From: CAYYNP01 sp964472545
Lineage (GTDB): Bacteria; Planctomycetota; Planctomycetia; Pirellulales; Thermoguttaceae
DNA: 64,000 nt
Assembly (NCBI GenBank): GCA_964472545.1
Contig: CAYYNP010000005.1
Coordinates: 1-64,000, forward strand
Direction of reading: 5' to 3'
Part shown: piece by piece, positions 19,435 through 28,514 of the stretch
How the letters are laid out: each line of letters begins with the position of its first letter
Numbering within the stretch: position 1 is the stretch's first letter
Notes under the pieces: generated by a model
What the model was told of the DNA's origin: nothing
Seen by the model: only the letters and a program-made list of their open reading frames with translations
Databases searched by the model: none
Made by a program: the position numbers and the translations under genes

Positions 19435-21633
19435 TCAGAACGGTCGTATCAAACGCTCGATCTCGTCGGTCGGCGATGATCCGGGAGACCGTTGCAGCAT
19501 TTTGCGGAATTCCTCGCTGTCGAAGAGTGGCTCGAAGTCCGAATCGGACTTGAGCGGGCTTGGATCGAGGCCGTGTTGCACGGCCTGATCGAGGAGATCC
19601 TGTGCCAAGTCGAGAAGGGTCTCCTTCCTTTTGACATCGAGGTCCTTTTCAAGGGCAGCGATCACATGCAGCGAAGCTGCCTGGCGACATAGCTCGGCCG
19701 ATGGCGGGCGGACCCGCGCAGCCCGTCTGGCCAGAGCCAATTGCAACCGTTCCACCGGCCGGCCACCGTAAGCCTGATTCAGGTAGACGCCGACCAGATT
19801 GCCGTAGGCCGGCGCAAGATTCCCATCGGCTGCGACGGCCTGTTCCAGAGCGAGCCTCGCTTCGTCGAGCCGACTCAACTGCATCAGGCTGTAACCGAAG
19901 TTGTTGAGCACTTCTGCCGAACCGGGGTCCCGGCGAAGTGCCTTGCGATACCAAGTCAGAGCGTCGTCATGCATCCGCTTTCGGCTTAGGCAGTAAGCGC
20001 GGCATGCCGCGCCATGCGCCGTCGGCGCCAATTGCTCAGCATCAAAGAGGTCAAGACAAGCTTCCGAGTATCGCTCGCAGCGAGCGTGGGCACAGCCGCG
20101 GGCAAGCAGGATCTCGGGATTGTCCGGATCCGATTCGAGGGCCTTGTTGAAACAGGCGACCGCCGGATCGAAAAGCCCCCGTTCGTATAGTTCGAGGCCT
20201 TCCTTGTACTGCCGCATGGAGTACGGGTCGCGAAACGCAAGGTAGCCGCCCAGCGCCAGAGCACCGCCGAAACTCAACACCGAGACGAGCCACGCGCGGC
20301 GCGGGTGCGCGCGGACCCAGCGCCGACCACGGCGCATCGGCGAGAGCTGCTTGCGCAGCGCAGCCGCCAACGTGCCGGCCGACTCCGGCCGATCTTCGGG
20401 GTCGTACGCCAGGCAATCGGCAATCAGCCGCGCCAGAGACTTCTCCACGCGCCGGTTCTTCTCTCGCAAAGACAGCGGTCCGGCTTCCTGCTGCCGAAGG
20501 AGTTGCTGCGCGGCCTGCTCCAGAGAATCGTCGCTTGGCAAGTCCCCAAAAGGCAATGAGCCGCAGAGCAATTGGTGGAGAATGATCCCCAGCGAAAACA
20601 GGTCCGTGCGTGGGTCGGCAAGGCTGCCGATGCCGCGTTTTCTGAGAATCACCGTCTGGAGTTGCTCGGGCGCCATGTACGGCAGAGTGCCGCCGAGGCG
20701 GCCGGCACCGATCTGTTCGTCGGACGAGAGGTTGAAGTCCAGCAGCAACGGCCGGCCTTCCTGAGAAAGCAAGACGTTTGACGGCTTCAGATCTCGGTGG
20801 CAGACGCCTCGCGAATGCGCGTACGATAGGCCGTCGGCAAGTTGTATCGCCAAGTGGACGATCCCCTCGACGTAGGTCCCGTGCCGCAGTATCCGGTCAA
20901 AAGACGTCGCGTCGGCCGACGCGTCATCGTCGCTAAGTTCTCGGATGGTGTCGATGATCACGCGGGCGTGCAGCGGCGGGGAGGCGCCTTCAAATGCGCG
21001 ATCGAGCAAGTCGGCCAGAGTTGCCCGCCCCAAATACGGCATGCAAACGGCCGTCAATCCCGTCGAATCGTCATCGCGTACGGAATGCACGGGCACGATG
21101 TTCGCGTGCCGCAGCTTGCCCAGGACCTCGGCCTCCTGACCGCCCTGCGGGGCGATCTTCAACGCGACCTGGCGATTCCCGAGATTCGGTTCCGATGCCA
21201 GGAAGACGCGGCCAAACGTCCCGCGGCCAAGTTCGCTGAGCAAGGAGAAGTCGAGAAATGAGGTGCCGGGTTCCAGCCAGGAAACCGCCTCCTGCGCAAT
21301 CTGAAAGTCCGGATGCGACCCCAATAGCCGATTGACTTCGATCAACAGATAGAGGGATTGCTGCAAAGTCGGAAAACGCCGAGAGAACTTATCGGCGTCA
21401 AGGGATTGGTCGTGCTCACGGTGGTGGAGATATTCGTCGTAGGCCAGATTGAGAACCACCGACTTGTGCGTCTTCAGTTCCGGATGGGCGTTGAGAACGG
21501 CGACGACGTCCGGCGCCTCTCCCTTGCGCCAGCGACGTCTGACTTTGTCGGCCAACCGTTCGGCAGCCCGTACACCCTCATCGTCGAATTCGGCGGTTGA
21601 CGCAGTCGTGAACGTACTCGATTGACTTCTCAT
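19435..21633 (-). CDS. Membrane Ser/Thr protein kinase with TPR domain
   Basis: The protein is 732 aa. The N-terminal helical segment (1-125) is of the kind found in planctomycete ECF-linked kinases. The Hanks-type kinase domain (about 130-420) has the glycine loop GRGTFGRVF, the VALK lysine at 159, and HRDLKPSN. The Mg-binding motif reads DFN instead of DFG, a change known in some planctomycete kinases that still keeps the aspartate. One transmembrane segment follows (about 435-457), then TPR units (about 465-620) presumably outside the membrane. It overlaps the upstream ECF sigma gene by 4 bp, so the pair is a signal module: the kinase probably senses a signal and phosphorylates the sigma factor (inference from known ECF-kinase pairs). 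Confidence 0.9.
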   Translation of the reverse strand: MRSQSSTFTTASTAEFDDEGVRAAERLADKVRRRWRKGEAPDVVAVLNAHPELKTHKSVVLNLAYDEYLHHREHDQSLDADKFSRRFPTLQQSLYLLIEVNRLLGSHPDFQIAQEAVSWLEPGTSFLDFSLLSELGRGTFGRVFLASEPNLGNRQVALKIAPQGGQEAEVLGKLRHANIVPVHSVRDDDSTGLTAVCMPYLGRATLADLLDRAFEGASPPLHARVIIDTIRELSDDDASADATSFDRILRHGTYVEGIVHLAIQLADGLSYAHSRGVCHRDLKPSNVLLSQEGRPLLLDFNLSSDEQIGAGRLGGTLPYMAPEQLQTVILRKRGIGSLADPRTDLFSLGIILHQLLCGSLPFGDLPSDDSLEQAAQQLLRQQEAGPLSLREKNRRVEKSLARLIADCLAYDPEDRPESAGTLAAALRKQLSPMRRGRRWVRAHPRRAWLVSVLSFGGALALGGYLAFRDPYSMRQYKEGLELYERGLFDPAVACFNKALESDPDNPEILLARGCAHARCERYSEACLDLFDAEQLAPTAHGAACRAYCLSRKRMHDDALTWYRKALRRDPGSAEVLNNFGYSLMQLSRLDEARLALEQAVAADGNLAPAYGNLVGVYLNQAYGGRPVERLQLALARRAARVRPPSAELCRQAASLHVIAALEKDLDVKRKETLLDLAQDLLDQAVQHGLDPSPLKSDSDFEPLFDSEEFRKMLQRSPGSSPTDEIERLIRPF

Positions 21634-22204
21634 TCCGTTGTGTCCAGGGCAAGCCTCTTGAGGAAACGGCGTATCGTGCTCTCGTTGATATGGAGCGTCT
21701 CTGCAATCTCGGCGTTGGTTCGGCCCTGCAATCGCAGGTGGATGATGCGCCGGTAGTGTTGCGGTTGCCCGGTCAGCATCCGCTCCAACCGCTCGCGCGC
21801 TACGGCGACCTGCATGGGCATCGGCTGATGACCGCGCGTGTCCCCCTGCTCTGTCACGTCGGCTTCTTCCAGCGAGCGTTCGCGATTGAGGTTGAACTTC
21901 TGCGTCATCAGGCGACGGCGGACTTCCATTCCCACTTTGTTGCGGGCCATCGTTGCCAGAAACGCGGCGAGTTCTTCCGGCCGGTTGAAACGCTGCAGGT
22001 CGACCGGGTCGCGGAAGAACGAGGACCAGACGAGTTGAACGAAATCCAACGAATCGAACTTCGAGCGCAGCCTCCGGTTCAAAGATCGACGGACCGCCTG
22101 ACGTAGCGAGTCTCCGTACCGCTCGACGAGTTGCCAGACGGCATCTTTTGACCCATCTCTAACCCCCGCATTAGCGTGCCAAAGTCGGGATTCTCTTCAG
22201 CCAT
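21630..22204 (-). pseudogene. ECF RNA polymerase sigma factor with a frameshift
   Basis: The full protein would be about 191 aa. It starts at the ATG at 22204 (MAEENPDFGTLMRGLEMGQ), shifts frame within the A-run corresponding to 22146-22149, and continues as DAVWQLVERYGDSLRQAVRRSLNRRLRSKFDSLDFVQ in the next frame. Sigma region 2 is present (FDSLDFVQLVWSSFF), as is region 4 (YRRIIHLRLQGRTNAEIAETL, then HINESTIRRFLKRL). One missing base explains the break, so either the gene is recently dead or the base was lost in sequencing. The clean downstream part and the intact coupled kinase favour a sequencing error. If translated as given, only an internal start such as the one at 22082 would give a region-2-truncated protein. 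Confidence 0.85.
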
Positions 22205-22312
22205 GGGAAGCCAACTCCCGCGCAAACACCTCGCAAGATGGTCGCTCACGCGTTTTCTAGATGGCCACGCCCGCTTTCCACACCGAATCGCAATTAGGGA
22301 AAACAGAGGCAG

Positions 22313-22371
22313 TGTGCCACGCGCCTCTTCGTGCAAGGGGCATACTTGCACGCAGAGCCGGTTGTGGCACA
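22313..22371. repeat. TGTGCCAC...GTGGCACA nested hairpin
   Basis: Outer arms TGTGCCAC (22313-22320) and GTGGCACA (22364-22371) enclose an inner stem GTGCAAG/CTTGCAC (22331-22337, 22345-22351). The outer arms resemble the GTGCCAC core of the family that interrupts flagellin. Confidence 0.5.
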
Positions 22372-22406
22372 TCAATCCCAAAGGCGTGCACCGACGGGTG
22401 CGGGCC

Positions 22407-22463
22407 CAAAGGGTGGGTGTCACATAGCCGCATGGGTCATCCTGCGCCGTGGCCCACCCTTTG
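22407..22463. repeat. CAAAGGGTGGG inverted repeat
   Basis: CAAAGGGTGGG (22407-22417) and CCCACCCTTTG (22453-22463) are perfect 11-bp inverted arms around 35 nt. It lies 99 bp before the response regulator gene and is likely another dispersed hairpin repeat. Confidence 0.5.
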
Positions 22464-22562
22464 TCTATTTTGATCGAATAGTGCTCGCCTGTAAAGAAGG
22501 AGTTATTGGCAATATAGGGGCCACCCAGCCCAGAGGGCGGTCAGGCCGTTGCCTGGTCGGAG

Positions 22563-22946
22563 ATGTCCAGAAACCGCAGGATACTGCACGTCGACGATGA
22601 CCCGGCGGTGACGCGATTAGTCGCCGCGAGTCTTAAGGGTCGTGGGTTCGACGTGACGTCGTTCAACGACCCCGCGCTCGTCGTGCCGGAGGTTCTCCAG
22701 CAGCCGTTCTGCGCTGCGATCCTCGACGTGGAGATGCCCAACATTGATGGGTTCGAATTGCTTCGCCGTATCAGGTCGTCCGACGATCATCTGCCGGTGA
22801 TCATGTACTCCAGTATCGAACCGAACTGCGCGCTGGGCGATTTCCAGCACGAAGGAGCCGTTGCCTTCGTCTCGAAGACCTTAGGTGGCCTCTCTGCACT
22901 GTTGAAGCAGGTGCAGGAATCGCTTGACGCAGCGGACCTGCCATAG
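22563..22946 (+). CDS. Single-domain response regulator
   Basis: The protein is 127 aa and consists only of a receiver domain. Acidic pocket HVDDDP (residues 9-14), phosphoacceptor aspartate in AAILDVEMPN (near residue 55), the switch serine in IMYSS and the conserved lysine in FVSKT are all present. There is no output domain, so it acts by protein contact, as CheY- or SpoOF-like proteins do. No histidine kinase is adjacent. It stands alone and diverges from the ECF-kinase pair. Confidence 0.92.
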   Translation: MSRNRRILHVDDDPAVTRLVAASLKGRGFDVTSFNDPALVVPEVLQQPFCAAILDVEMPNIDGFELLRRIRSSDDHLPVIMYSSIEPNCALGDFQHEGAVAFVSKTLGGLSALLKQVQESLDAADLP

Positions 22947-22989
22947 TGAGATTCGCCGGACGCGTCCGACATCAGCCCATTACGGCGAC

Positions 22990-25305
22990 CTATTGCTCAC
23001 CGGGTAGCGGGCCGTAGAGTTCCAATTCCCAGATGCGGGTCAGGTCGCTGGGGGCGCGGGTCACCAACAACCGGACCTGACGAGTGGTAATCGGCGCGAA
23101 CTTCGCGTGCCAGTCGCAGGTCTCATTGCCAGCCGTCTTGGTGCCCGGCACGTCGCGATAGTCGGTGCCGTCGTGGTATTGAAGCACAAAGTCGGTGATC
23201 GGCGTGATCGGGCCCTTGGCGCCGCCGGCCTGGCCGGTGACGATTCGCACGGCGCCGAGCGTCTGCGGCTGCGGCCAGGAAAGCTCGACCCGGCCGGGTA
23301 TTGTCTCGTCGCTGACGAAGCGCAGCGCGTTGTCGGTGTAGCTGACCTTGCCGTCGTTGACGCACTCCGCGCGATACTGCCCGCTGCTGTGAAGACCGGA
23401 GACCGCCACCTCGGCCGATCGGGCCAGGTTCTTGCCCGCGGTGGCAAGCCACTCGGGCGGCTTCGGGGGGCTGGGCGGCTGGGGCACGGGCAGCTTGCCC
23501 ACGCCTTGGGTCATCAACGCCTGCAACTCGTCGAGGTAGTTGGTGTAGACGTCGCGCGGCCGGCCGTCGTACTTCCGGGCAACGGCCGAGGCCATACCGA
23601 CCACCTCGCCCATCATCCCGGTGGTTCGCATCACGCGGATCGTCCCCAACGCCACGTGCGTCACGCTGATGTTGCGGCCCGCCACGAAGAGGTTCTCGAC
23701 GTTGCGGCTGTAGAGGCAGCGATAGGGAATGGCGTACGGCTTGATCCGCAGATGAACGGCGCGCGAGCGGAACTCCTCGTCGGGGAATTGGTCGGACTGG
23801 ATCGGGTAGTGCAGGTCGATCGACCAGGTGGTCGTCACCGAGGCGTCGGGAAACTCGCGGCCTTCGACCACGTCCTGCTGTCGCAGGATCACGTCGCCCA
23901 ACAACCGCCGCGACTCCCGCTTGCCGCCGACGTAGGCCACCCAACTCAGCTTTCGCCGGGCGTAACGGTTCTTGTCCGGGGCGTGGTTCTTCTGAAAGGC
24001 CCAGTTGCCGTAGACCGCCCGCAGGCCGTGGTCGCGGACGAACTCAAACTGGTCGATCTGGTCGTGCCGGAAGCCGGTCTCCCAGTTCCAATTGCCGGAG
24101 ACGGCTTGTTGGTAGTTGTTCTCGTTGAATTGGATCGCCCAGGGGCAGTCGGGAAAGTCGGCCGGCTCGTCGGTCTCGGCCGTGTACCACATCACCGAGG
24201 TGCCCATCGTCTGGCGGTCGGCTTTCTCCGGCGCGAGTTCCTCTTCCGTTTCGGCACGGTTCTCACGTCCGTAGCGGAAATCGGCCCCGGCCAGAAAGCC
24301 GATCGTGCCGTCGCCCGTGCAGTCGGCAAACAGCGGAGCGGCAAATCGCAGTTCCCGGTTCGTGCGGATGTTCTTGGCGATCACTGCGGCGATGCGATTC
24401 TCCTGCTTTTCGACGGCGAAGGCGTGCATGTTCAAGAATAGGTGCAACGTCTCTTCGGCTTCGACGACCGCCAGCTTCTTCGCATCGTCGTAGTGTCCGG
24501 CCGGCTGGGCATTACCGTGATGGCCCGAGTCGAGTTCGTTGACCACGCCGCCGACAGCCGGATACGGTTTCTGGTGGATCTTGCCGCCAAGATGCACGCG
24601 GACCTCCGAACTGTTGTTGCCGCCGAGCACGGGCCGATCCTGGATCAAGGCCACCTCGAGTCCCAGCCGCGCCGCCGCCACCGCCGCACACGTGCCGGCC
24701 ATGCCGCCGCCGACCACGACCAGGTCGAAACGCCCGGCGTCCGCGGGTTTCTCCGGAAGGCCAAGTTGCTTGCGTCGGAACTCGGCCATCGCCGGGCCGT
24801 CGTTCGGCGGCGTGAAGTCTTCGTCGGCGGTCAGTACGATCGCGTCGCAGCGGCCGTCGAAGCCGGTCAGGTCGTGCAGGGCAAGCGTGTGTTTGCCGGC
24901 CGGCAATTCGACCGTGCCGCCGTCTTGCCAATGCCAGGCGGCGCCCTCGGTGCCGAAGGTCGTCTTCAGCGGCTTGCCGTCGAGCAACACCTGAAAGCGT
25001 CCCGGCGCGCCCGGCCCGTTCCACGGAGCGACCCAATCCCGCGTTCGCACCAGCACACGATACGACCCGGCGGCCGGCAGCGTGACCGTGGTCGTGGCAT
25101 CCTCGACCGGCCGCCCCATCCCGTGGGCCAGCAGCATCGGCGAGCCCATCTGGTCCATGAACTGCTGGTCGACCATCCAGCCGCCGACGTCGGCGAAGCC
25201 TTCGGCTTCGAGGAGCACGGTGTGCTGGCCCTGATTGTCCGGAGCCGACATTGCCGCGCGACTGGCGGCCAGGATCATCAACATGCTCAGCAGAAGTCTC
25301 GACAT
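22990..25305 (-). CDS. Secreted FAD-dependent oxidoreductase with C-terminal discoidin-like domain
   Basis: The protein is 771 aa. The ATG at 25305 is chosen because it follows AAGGAG by 9 nt and starts a signal peptide (MSRLLLSMLMILAAS...). After a beta-rich N-terminal module (about 20-180) comes an FAD_oxidored fold with VVVGGGMAGTCAAVAAA near residue 200, followed by NNSSEVRVHLGG and the distal ADCTGDGTIGFLAGA motif. The far C-terminus (about 640-770) resembles an F5/8 type C carbohydrate-binding domain (FVLQYHDGTDYRDVPGTK, TTRQVRLLVT). Planctomycetes hold many such proteins, and their substrates are largely unknown, though sugar or glycan oxidation is a reasonable guess. Confidence 0.85.
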   Translation of the reverse strand: MSRLLLSMLMILAASRAAMSAPDNQGQHTVLLEAEGFADVGGWMVDQQFMDQMGSPMLLAHGMGRPVEDATTTVTLPAAGSYRVLVRTRDWVAPWNGPGAPGRFQVLLDGKPLKTTFGTEGAAWHWQDGGTVELPAGKHTLALHDLTGFDGRCDAIVLTADEDFTPPNDGPAMAEFRRKQLGLPEKPADAGRFDLVVVGGGMAGTCAAVAAARLGLEVALIQDRPVLGGNNSSEVRVHLGGKIHQKPYPAVGGVVNELDSGHHGNAQPAGHYDDAKKLAVVEAEETLHLFLNMHAFAVEKQENRIAAVIAKNIRTNRELRFAAPLFADCTGDGTIGFLAGADFRYGRENRAETEEELAPEKADRQTMGTSVMWYTAETDEPADFPDCPWAIQFNENNYQQAVSGNWNWETGFRHDQIDQFEFVRDHGLRAVYGNWAFQKNHAPDKNRYARRKLSWVAYVGGKRESRRLLGDVILRQQDVVEGREFPDASVTTTWSIDLHYPIQSDQFPDEEFRSRAVHLRIKPYAIPYRCLYSRNVENLFVAGRNISVTHVALGTIRVMRTTGMMGEVVGMASAVARKYDGRPRDVYTNYLDELQALMTQGVGKLPVPQPPSPPKPPEWLATAGKNLARSAEVAVSGLHSSGQYRAECVNDGKVSYTDNALRFVSDETIPGRVELSWPQPQTLGAVRIVTGQAGGAKGPITPITDFVLQYHDGTDYRDVPGTKTAGNETCDWHAKFAPITTRQVRLLVTRAPSDLTRIWELELYGPLPGEQ

Positions 25306-25556
25306 GGGCGTGCTCCTTGAGGGAAATGGTAGACTATTTGGGAAATCGAATGACCATCGCGGCCTGGAGAGTGGGGGGTGGCTTTCAGATACGGTCAGCA
25401 CCTTTTCCCAGTGTAGTCGTGTGCGCAGGGCGGTCAAGTATTGCACATAGATCGGCTCGCGCTGCCACGCCGTCCGGAATCAAGTAGAATGGATAAGGTG
25501 GTGGTGATTCGGCTTGGCAAGAAGAAGGACAGCGATGACCAATCTGGTGACGGACC

Positions 25557-25958
25557 ATGATTCCCGCATTTGACGCCGAAGGCTACCTGCCGCCGGGAAT
25601 CCACCGGGCCAGTATGCAGGAGATTCGCGCACGGTTCGGCCAGGAGTCCGAATTGCGGCGAGTGCAGATGGAGTCGCTGCTCTGGCTGGTAGAACTGGCG
25701 TGGCGTGCCGGCATTCGGCGGATCGTCGTCAACGGCAGCTTTGTCACCGATAGACTGGAACCTAACGACGTGGACTGTGTCCTGCTTGTCGGGGCAGGGT
25801 TCCCGAGTGATGAAGCTGCCGAGGCGGAACTGCTGAGCGGATTACCGTTCATCAACATGGAACTGGTTGATCAAGACGCCTTTGAACAGTTTACCGAGAA
25901 GACGTTCGCAACCGATCGTAATCTGGTCCCCAAGGGGATGATCGAGGTGGTGCCATGA
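25557..25958 (+). CDS. Nucleotidyltransferase-like protein, candidate TA component
   Basis: The 133-aa protein holds GSFVTDRLEPNDVDCVLL near residue 60, which matches the GS...D.D core of the minimal nucleotidyltransferase fold and resembles the DUF6932-type family. The catalytic pair would be D.D in NDVDC. It starts with ATG at 25557, but the stronger AAGAAGGA site upstream serves a 12-codon ORF starting at 25535 that overlaps this start and ends at 25573, so translation may be coupled through a leader peptide. Its stop overlaps the start of the next small gene by 4 bp. Function is not known; a toxin-antitoxin or RNA-modifying role is inference from gene layout. Confidence 0.7.
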   Translation: MIPAFDAEGYLPPGIHRASMQEIRARFGQESELRRVQMESLLWLVELAWRAGIRRIVVNGSFVTDRLEPNDVDCVLLVGAGFPSDEAAEAELLSGLPFINMELVDQDAFEQFTEKTFATDRNLVPKGMIEVVP

Positions 25959-26161
25959 GCATTGAGAACCGACGCCAGTGGGAGAATACGCGGGCAAAGC
26001 TGAGCGAGTTGGAGCAGCTCTACGAGACCAAGAGACAAGAGACGGGCGACCGACACGTCCGCGAGTTGACGTTGCGTTCACTCAAGAAGCGGATCAACCA
26101 GTTCAAAGAGGAGATCGTCCGATACGAGGCGCGGGTCACGTCTCCGGCTCGCGACGGATAG
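25955..26161 (+). CDS. Small coiled-coil partner of the nucleotidyltransferase-like gene
   Basis: The 68-aa highly charged protein is predicted to be nearly all helical with heptad-like spacing (LSELEQLYETKRQ, LRSLKKRINQFKEEIVRYEAR). It begins at the ATGA overlap with the upstream gene, which suggests a fixed ratio and a complex of the two. Size and charge fit an antitoxin or an assembly partner. No DNA-binding motif is evident. Confidence 0.65.
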   Translation: MSIENRRQWENTRAKLSELEQLYETKRQETGDRHVRELTLRSLKKRINQFKEEIVRYEARVTSPARDG

Positions 26162-26264
26162 AGGCAAGGCCTGCCCTCTCGCTCGACGTGTCTTCGTATC
26201 GCCGGACGATGCTCGACTACTGCCTCAGCGCACGTGGTCGGATGGGTAAGTCCCGGCACATCGA

Positions 26265-27221
26265 TCAAAGTTCCTCGTACGCCGTCTCCCGATTCGTGCG
26301 CCGGGCCATCTCGCTGGTGTAGCGGACGCCCAGGTGGTCGGCGTGTGCTTCGGCCCAGTCGGTGAGCTTCGTGGTGCCGGCCGGCGGGGAGTCGACGTAG
26401 AGCAGATTCGCCATCAGGCCTTTGACCTCGGCCCGGGTAATCATCACGTCGCCCACGATCCGCCCCAACATCGCGCCGGCCAAATGGGCCATCCACGGCG
26501 GCAGGCCGATCACGCGGCGCGGCTTGCTGATGATCTTGCCAATGGTTTCGACCAACTCGCGAAACGTGAACGTCTCCGGGCCAATCGCGTCGATCGTGGC
26601 GTTCTCCGACGCCAGCCCCTGCTCGACCGCAAGCTGGGCCAGATCGTCGACGTAGATCGGCTGCAAGCGATACGCGCCGTTGCCAAAGAGCCCGAACAGC
26701 GGAAACCGCCGCAGGCACCAGGCGATGTTGTTGACCAGGACATCTTCTTTGCCGAAGAGCACCGTGGGCCGCAGGATCGCATAAGAGAGCCCCGATTCGG
26801 CCAACGCCCGTTCGAGCACGGCCTTGCCGCTGAAGTACTCCAACGGGGAATCTTCCGAGGGGTTCGTGATGCTCACGTGTACCACGCGCCGGACACCCGC
26901 CGTCTTGGCCGCCTCGAACAGCTTCCGGGTGTTGTCGACGGCCTCCGAGTGGGTGAAGCGTGCCCGGCCGGACCGCCGGGAGTTGAAGCGGACCCAATAG
27001 GTGTTGTACAACACGGCCGCCCCGTGCAGCGACTCGGCCAGCGCCGCCGGATCGTCGAAATTCAGCGGCCGGGCTTCGACCTGCTCGCGCAGCGGGTGCG
27101 GCCGATCGGGGGAATTGGTCAGCGTTCGGACACGATGCCCCGCCTCGAGCAGCCGCCGGGCAATGTAGCTGCCGGAGTAACCAAAGGCCCCGGTGACGAC
27201 GTGCAACTCTCCCTCGTCCAT
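26265..27221 (-). CDS. Atypical SDR NAD(P)-binding epimerase-like protein
   Basis: The 318-aa protein is an extended/atypical short-chain dehydrogenase fold of the NDUFA9-like or NmrA-like group. It has TGAFGYSGSYIARRLLEAG (residues 11-29) for dinucleotide binding, VVHVSITNPSEDSPLEYFSGKAVLE with the YxxxK pair, and LRPTVLFG. It most likely acts on a quinone or sugar nucleotide partner; the substrate is not readable. It follows the C45-type gene by 19 bp on the same strand and is probably cotranscribed with it. Confidence 0.82.
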   Translation of the reverse strand: MDEGELHVVTGAFGYSGSYIARRLLEAGHRVRTLTNSPDRPHPLREQVEARPLNFDDPAALAESLHGAAVLYNTYWVRFNSRRSGRARFTHSEAVDNTRKLFEAAKTAGVRRVVHVSITNPSEDSPLEYFSGKAVLERALAESGLSYAILRPTVLFGKEDVLVNNIAWCLRRFPLFGLFGNGAYRLQPIYVDDLAQLAVEQGLASENATIDAIGPETFTFRELVETIGKIISKPRRVIGLPPWMAHLAGAMLGRIVGDVMITRAEVKGLMANLLYVDSPPAGTTKLTDWAEAHADHLGVRYTSEMARRTNRETAYEEL

Positions 27222-27240
27222 CGCCGCACTCCAAAGACGA

Positions 27241-28407
27241 TTACTTCTGGCCGTCCGCGCCGTCTGCCCGCAGCATCGGCCCCAACTCCAAACGCTTCAG
27301 CGGCAGCGCCGACGACGGGCACGACCCGACCGCCAGGTGCAGCCTGAGCGAGGCCGGCTCGAAGACCATCGTCTGCACGGTCAGCCGGCCTTGATTGACT
27401 TCGTGGAGCTTGGCAGCCACATCGGCAAACGCTACGGTCTCTTGGCCCCAGCACTCTTCCAATTCGCGATACCGCCGGCACCGCCGGAACACGGCCAACT
27501 CTTCGGTGCGGAAGTGGTTCGTGCAGGCACACAACCCTTCTTCGTCGCCGCGTACGGCAACGGTCCGCGGCGTCATCTCCAACACGGCGCAGTTCTCTCG
27601 GTCGCAGACCGCCAGATTCAACAGCGTGGTCCGCTCGACCGACCGCAGCAACTTCTCGGCTTCCCCGATCGTGGCACACTCCTCGAGCATCCGCCGAATG
27701 CAAAACGCGTAGGGCACGCCCTTGGGATTGAACATCGGGGCGCGGTCGCGGCTGACGACGACCTCGTGCACCGCCACGCACAGCCCGGCGTCGTTCATGC
27801 CCGAGAGACACCCGAACATGCCCGGGTAGCCGATCGACGCAAAGGCATGCTTTCCCTTGGGCCGATGCACCGTGACCAGGCAGTATTTCTCGATCATCCC
27901 CAGCGTGAAGAAATCGAGGTTGCGGCCGAACAGCGGGGCTTTGGTTTCGCTGCGCGCGGCCTCGACCATCAACGACGAGCAGCCGAACCCGCCGCGATAG
28001 GTGTCGACCATCGTGTTGGCCACCACGCCCAACTCGTGGTCGGTGCCGGCGGCGGCCGCAAAGGCCTTCAACTCGTCGCGATAGTCCGGCGGAAACTGCG
28101 GCAACAGCGCATGGCCCCGTTCGACCATCTTTGGCCACGTGGCCCCGCGGCCGAACTGCTCCAGCAGACGTTTCGGATAACCGGAAAGGAATCCCACCGC
28201 CTCGGAGGTCAGCGCCGCCTTCTGCCGGCCGATCTCTTCCGGCGTGCCCCGGACGATCAGCACGGGCAGGCCGTTGATGATCTTCAATTCGCCCCCGCCG
28301 ATCTGGCGTGCGCGGTACGGCGAGTCGTCTGCAGCGCTGGCCCCGACGACCACCGGAGCCAAGCAGATCAGGACGAGTAACTGGGACGCTCTGGGAAACG
28401 GACGCAT
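27241..28407 (-). CDS. C45-type autoproteolytic acyltransferase/hydrolase
   Basis: The protein is 388 aa from the ATG at 28407, which follows GAAGGGA and opens a signal peptide (RASQLLVLICLAPVVVGASA). A GTG/ATG further upstream at 28449 lacks a ribosome site. It belongs to the C45/acyl-CoA:6-aminopenicillanic acid acyltransferase-like Ntn-hydrolases: the candidate nucleophile is the Cys of RGGFGCSSLMVE near residue 145, followed by FGRNLDFF and GMNDAGLCVAVHEVVVS. Members self-cleave before the Cys and act on amide bonds. A secreted form would work on an acylated amine or peptide outside the cytoplasm; the substrate is unknown. Confidence 0.83.
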   Translation of the reverse strand: MRPFPRASQLLVLICLAPVVVGASAADDSPYRARQIGGGELKIINGLPVLIVRGTPEEIGRQKAALTSEAVGFLSGYPKRLLEQFGRGATWPKMVERGHALLPQFPPDYRDELKAFAAAAGTDHELGVVANTMVDTYRGGFGCSSLMVEAARSETKAPLFGRNLDFFTLGMIEKYCLVTVHRPKGKHAFASIGYPGMFGCLSGMNDAGLCVAVHEVVVSRDRAPMFNPKGVPYAFCIRRMLEECATIGEAEKLLRSVERTTLLNLAVCDRENCAVLEMTPRTVAVRGDEEGLCACTNHFRTEELAVFRRCRRYRELEECWGQETVAFADVAAKLHEVNQGRLTVQTMVFEPASLRLHLAVGSCPSSALPLKRLELGPMLRADGADGQK

Positions 28408-28514
28408 GCGTTGGGTCCCTTCGGCGCGATGTAAGCGGTTGAGTCTCATGGAATTATGGCCCGTGGAACTGCATCGGGCAAGCGTAGCACGGCCCCCACT
28501 TGCTCACACCCCCG

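Larger units (their letters stand above)
22205..22562. other. Divergent region between ECF sigma and response regulator genes
   Basis: 358 bp hold the two divergent promoters, not identified by eye, and two hairpins (22313-22371 and 22407-22463). No gene is supported. Confidence 0.45.

Noticed and set aside
22079..22423. A separate gene upstream of the ECF sigma factor
   Set aside because: Its end is the frameshifted N-terminus of the sigma factor and the rest is hairpin-bearing intergenic sequence.
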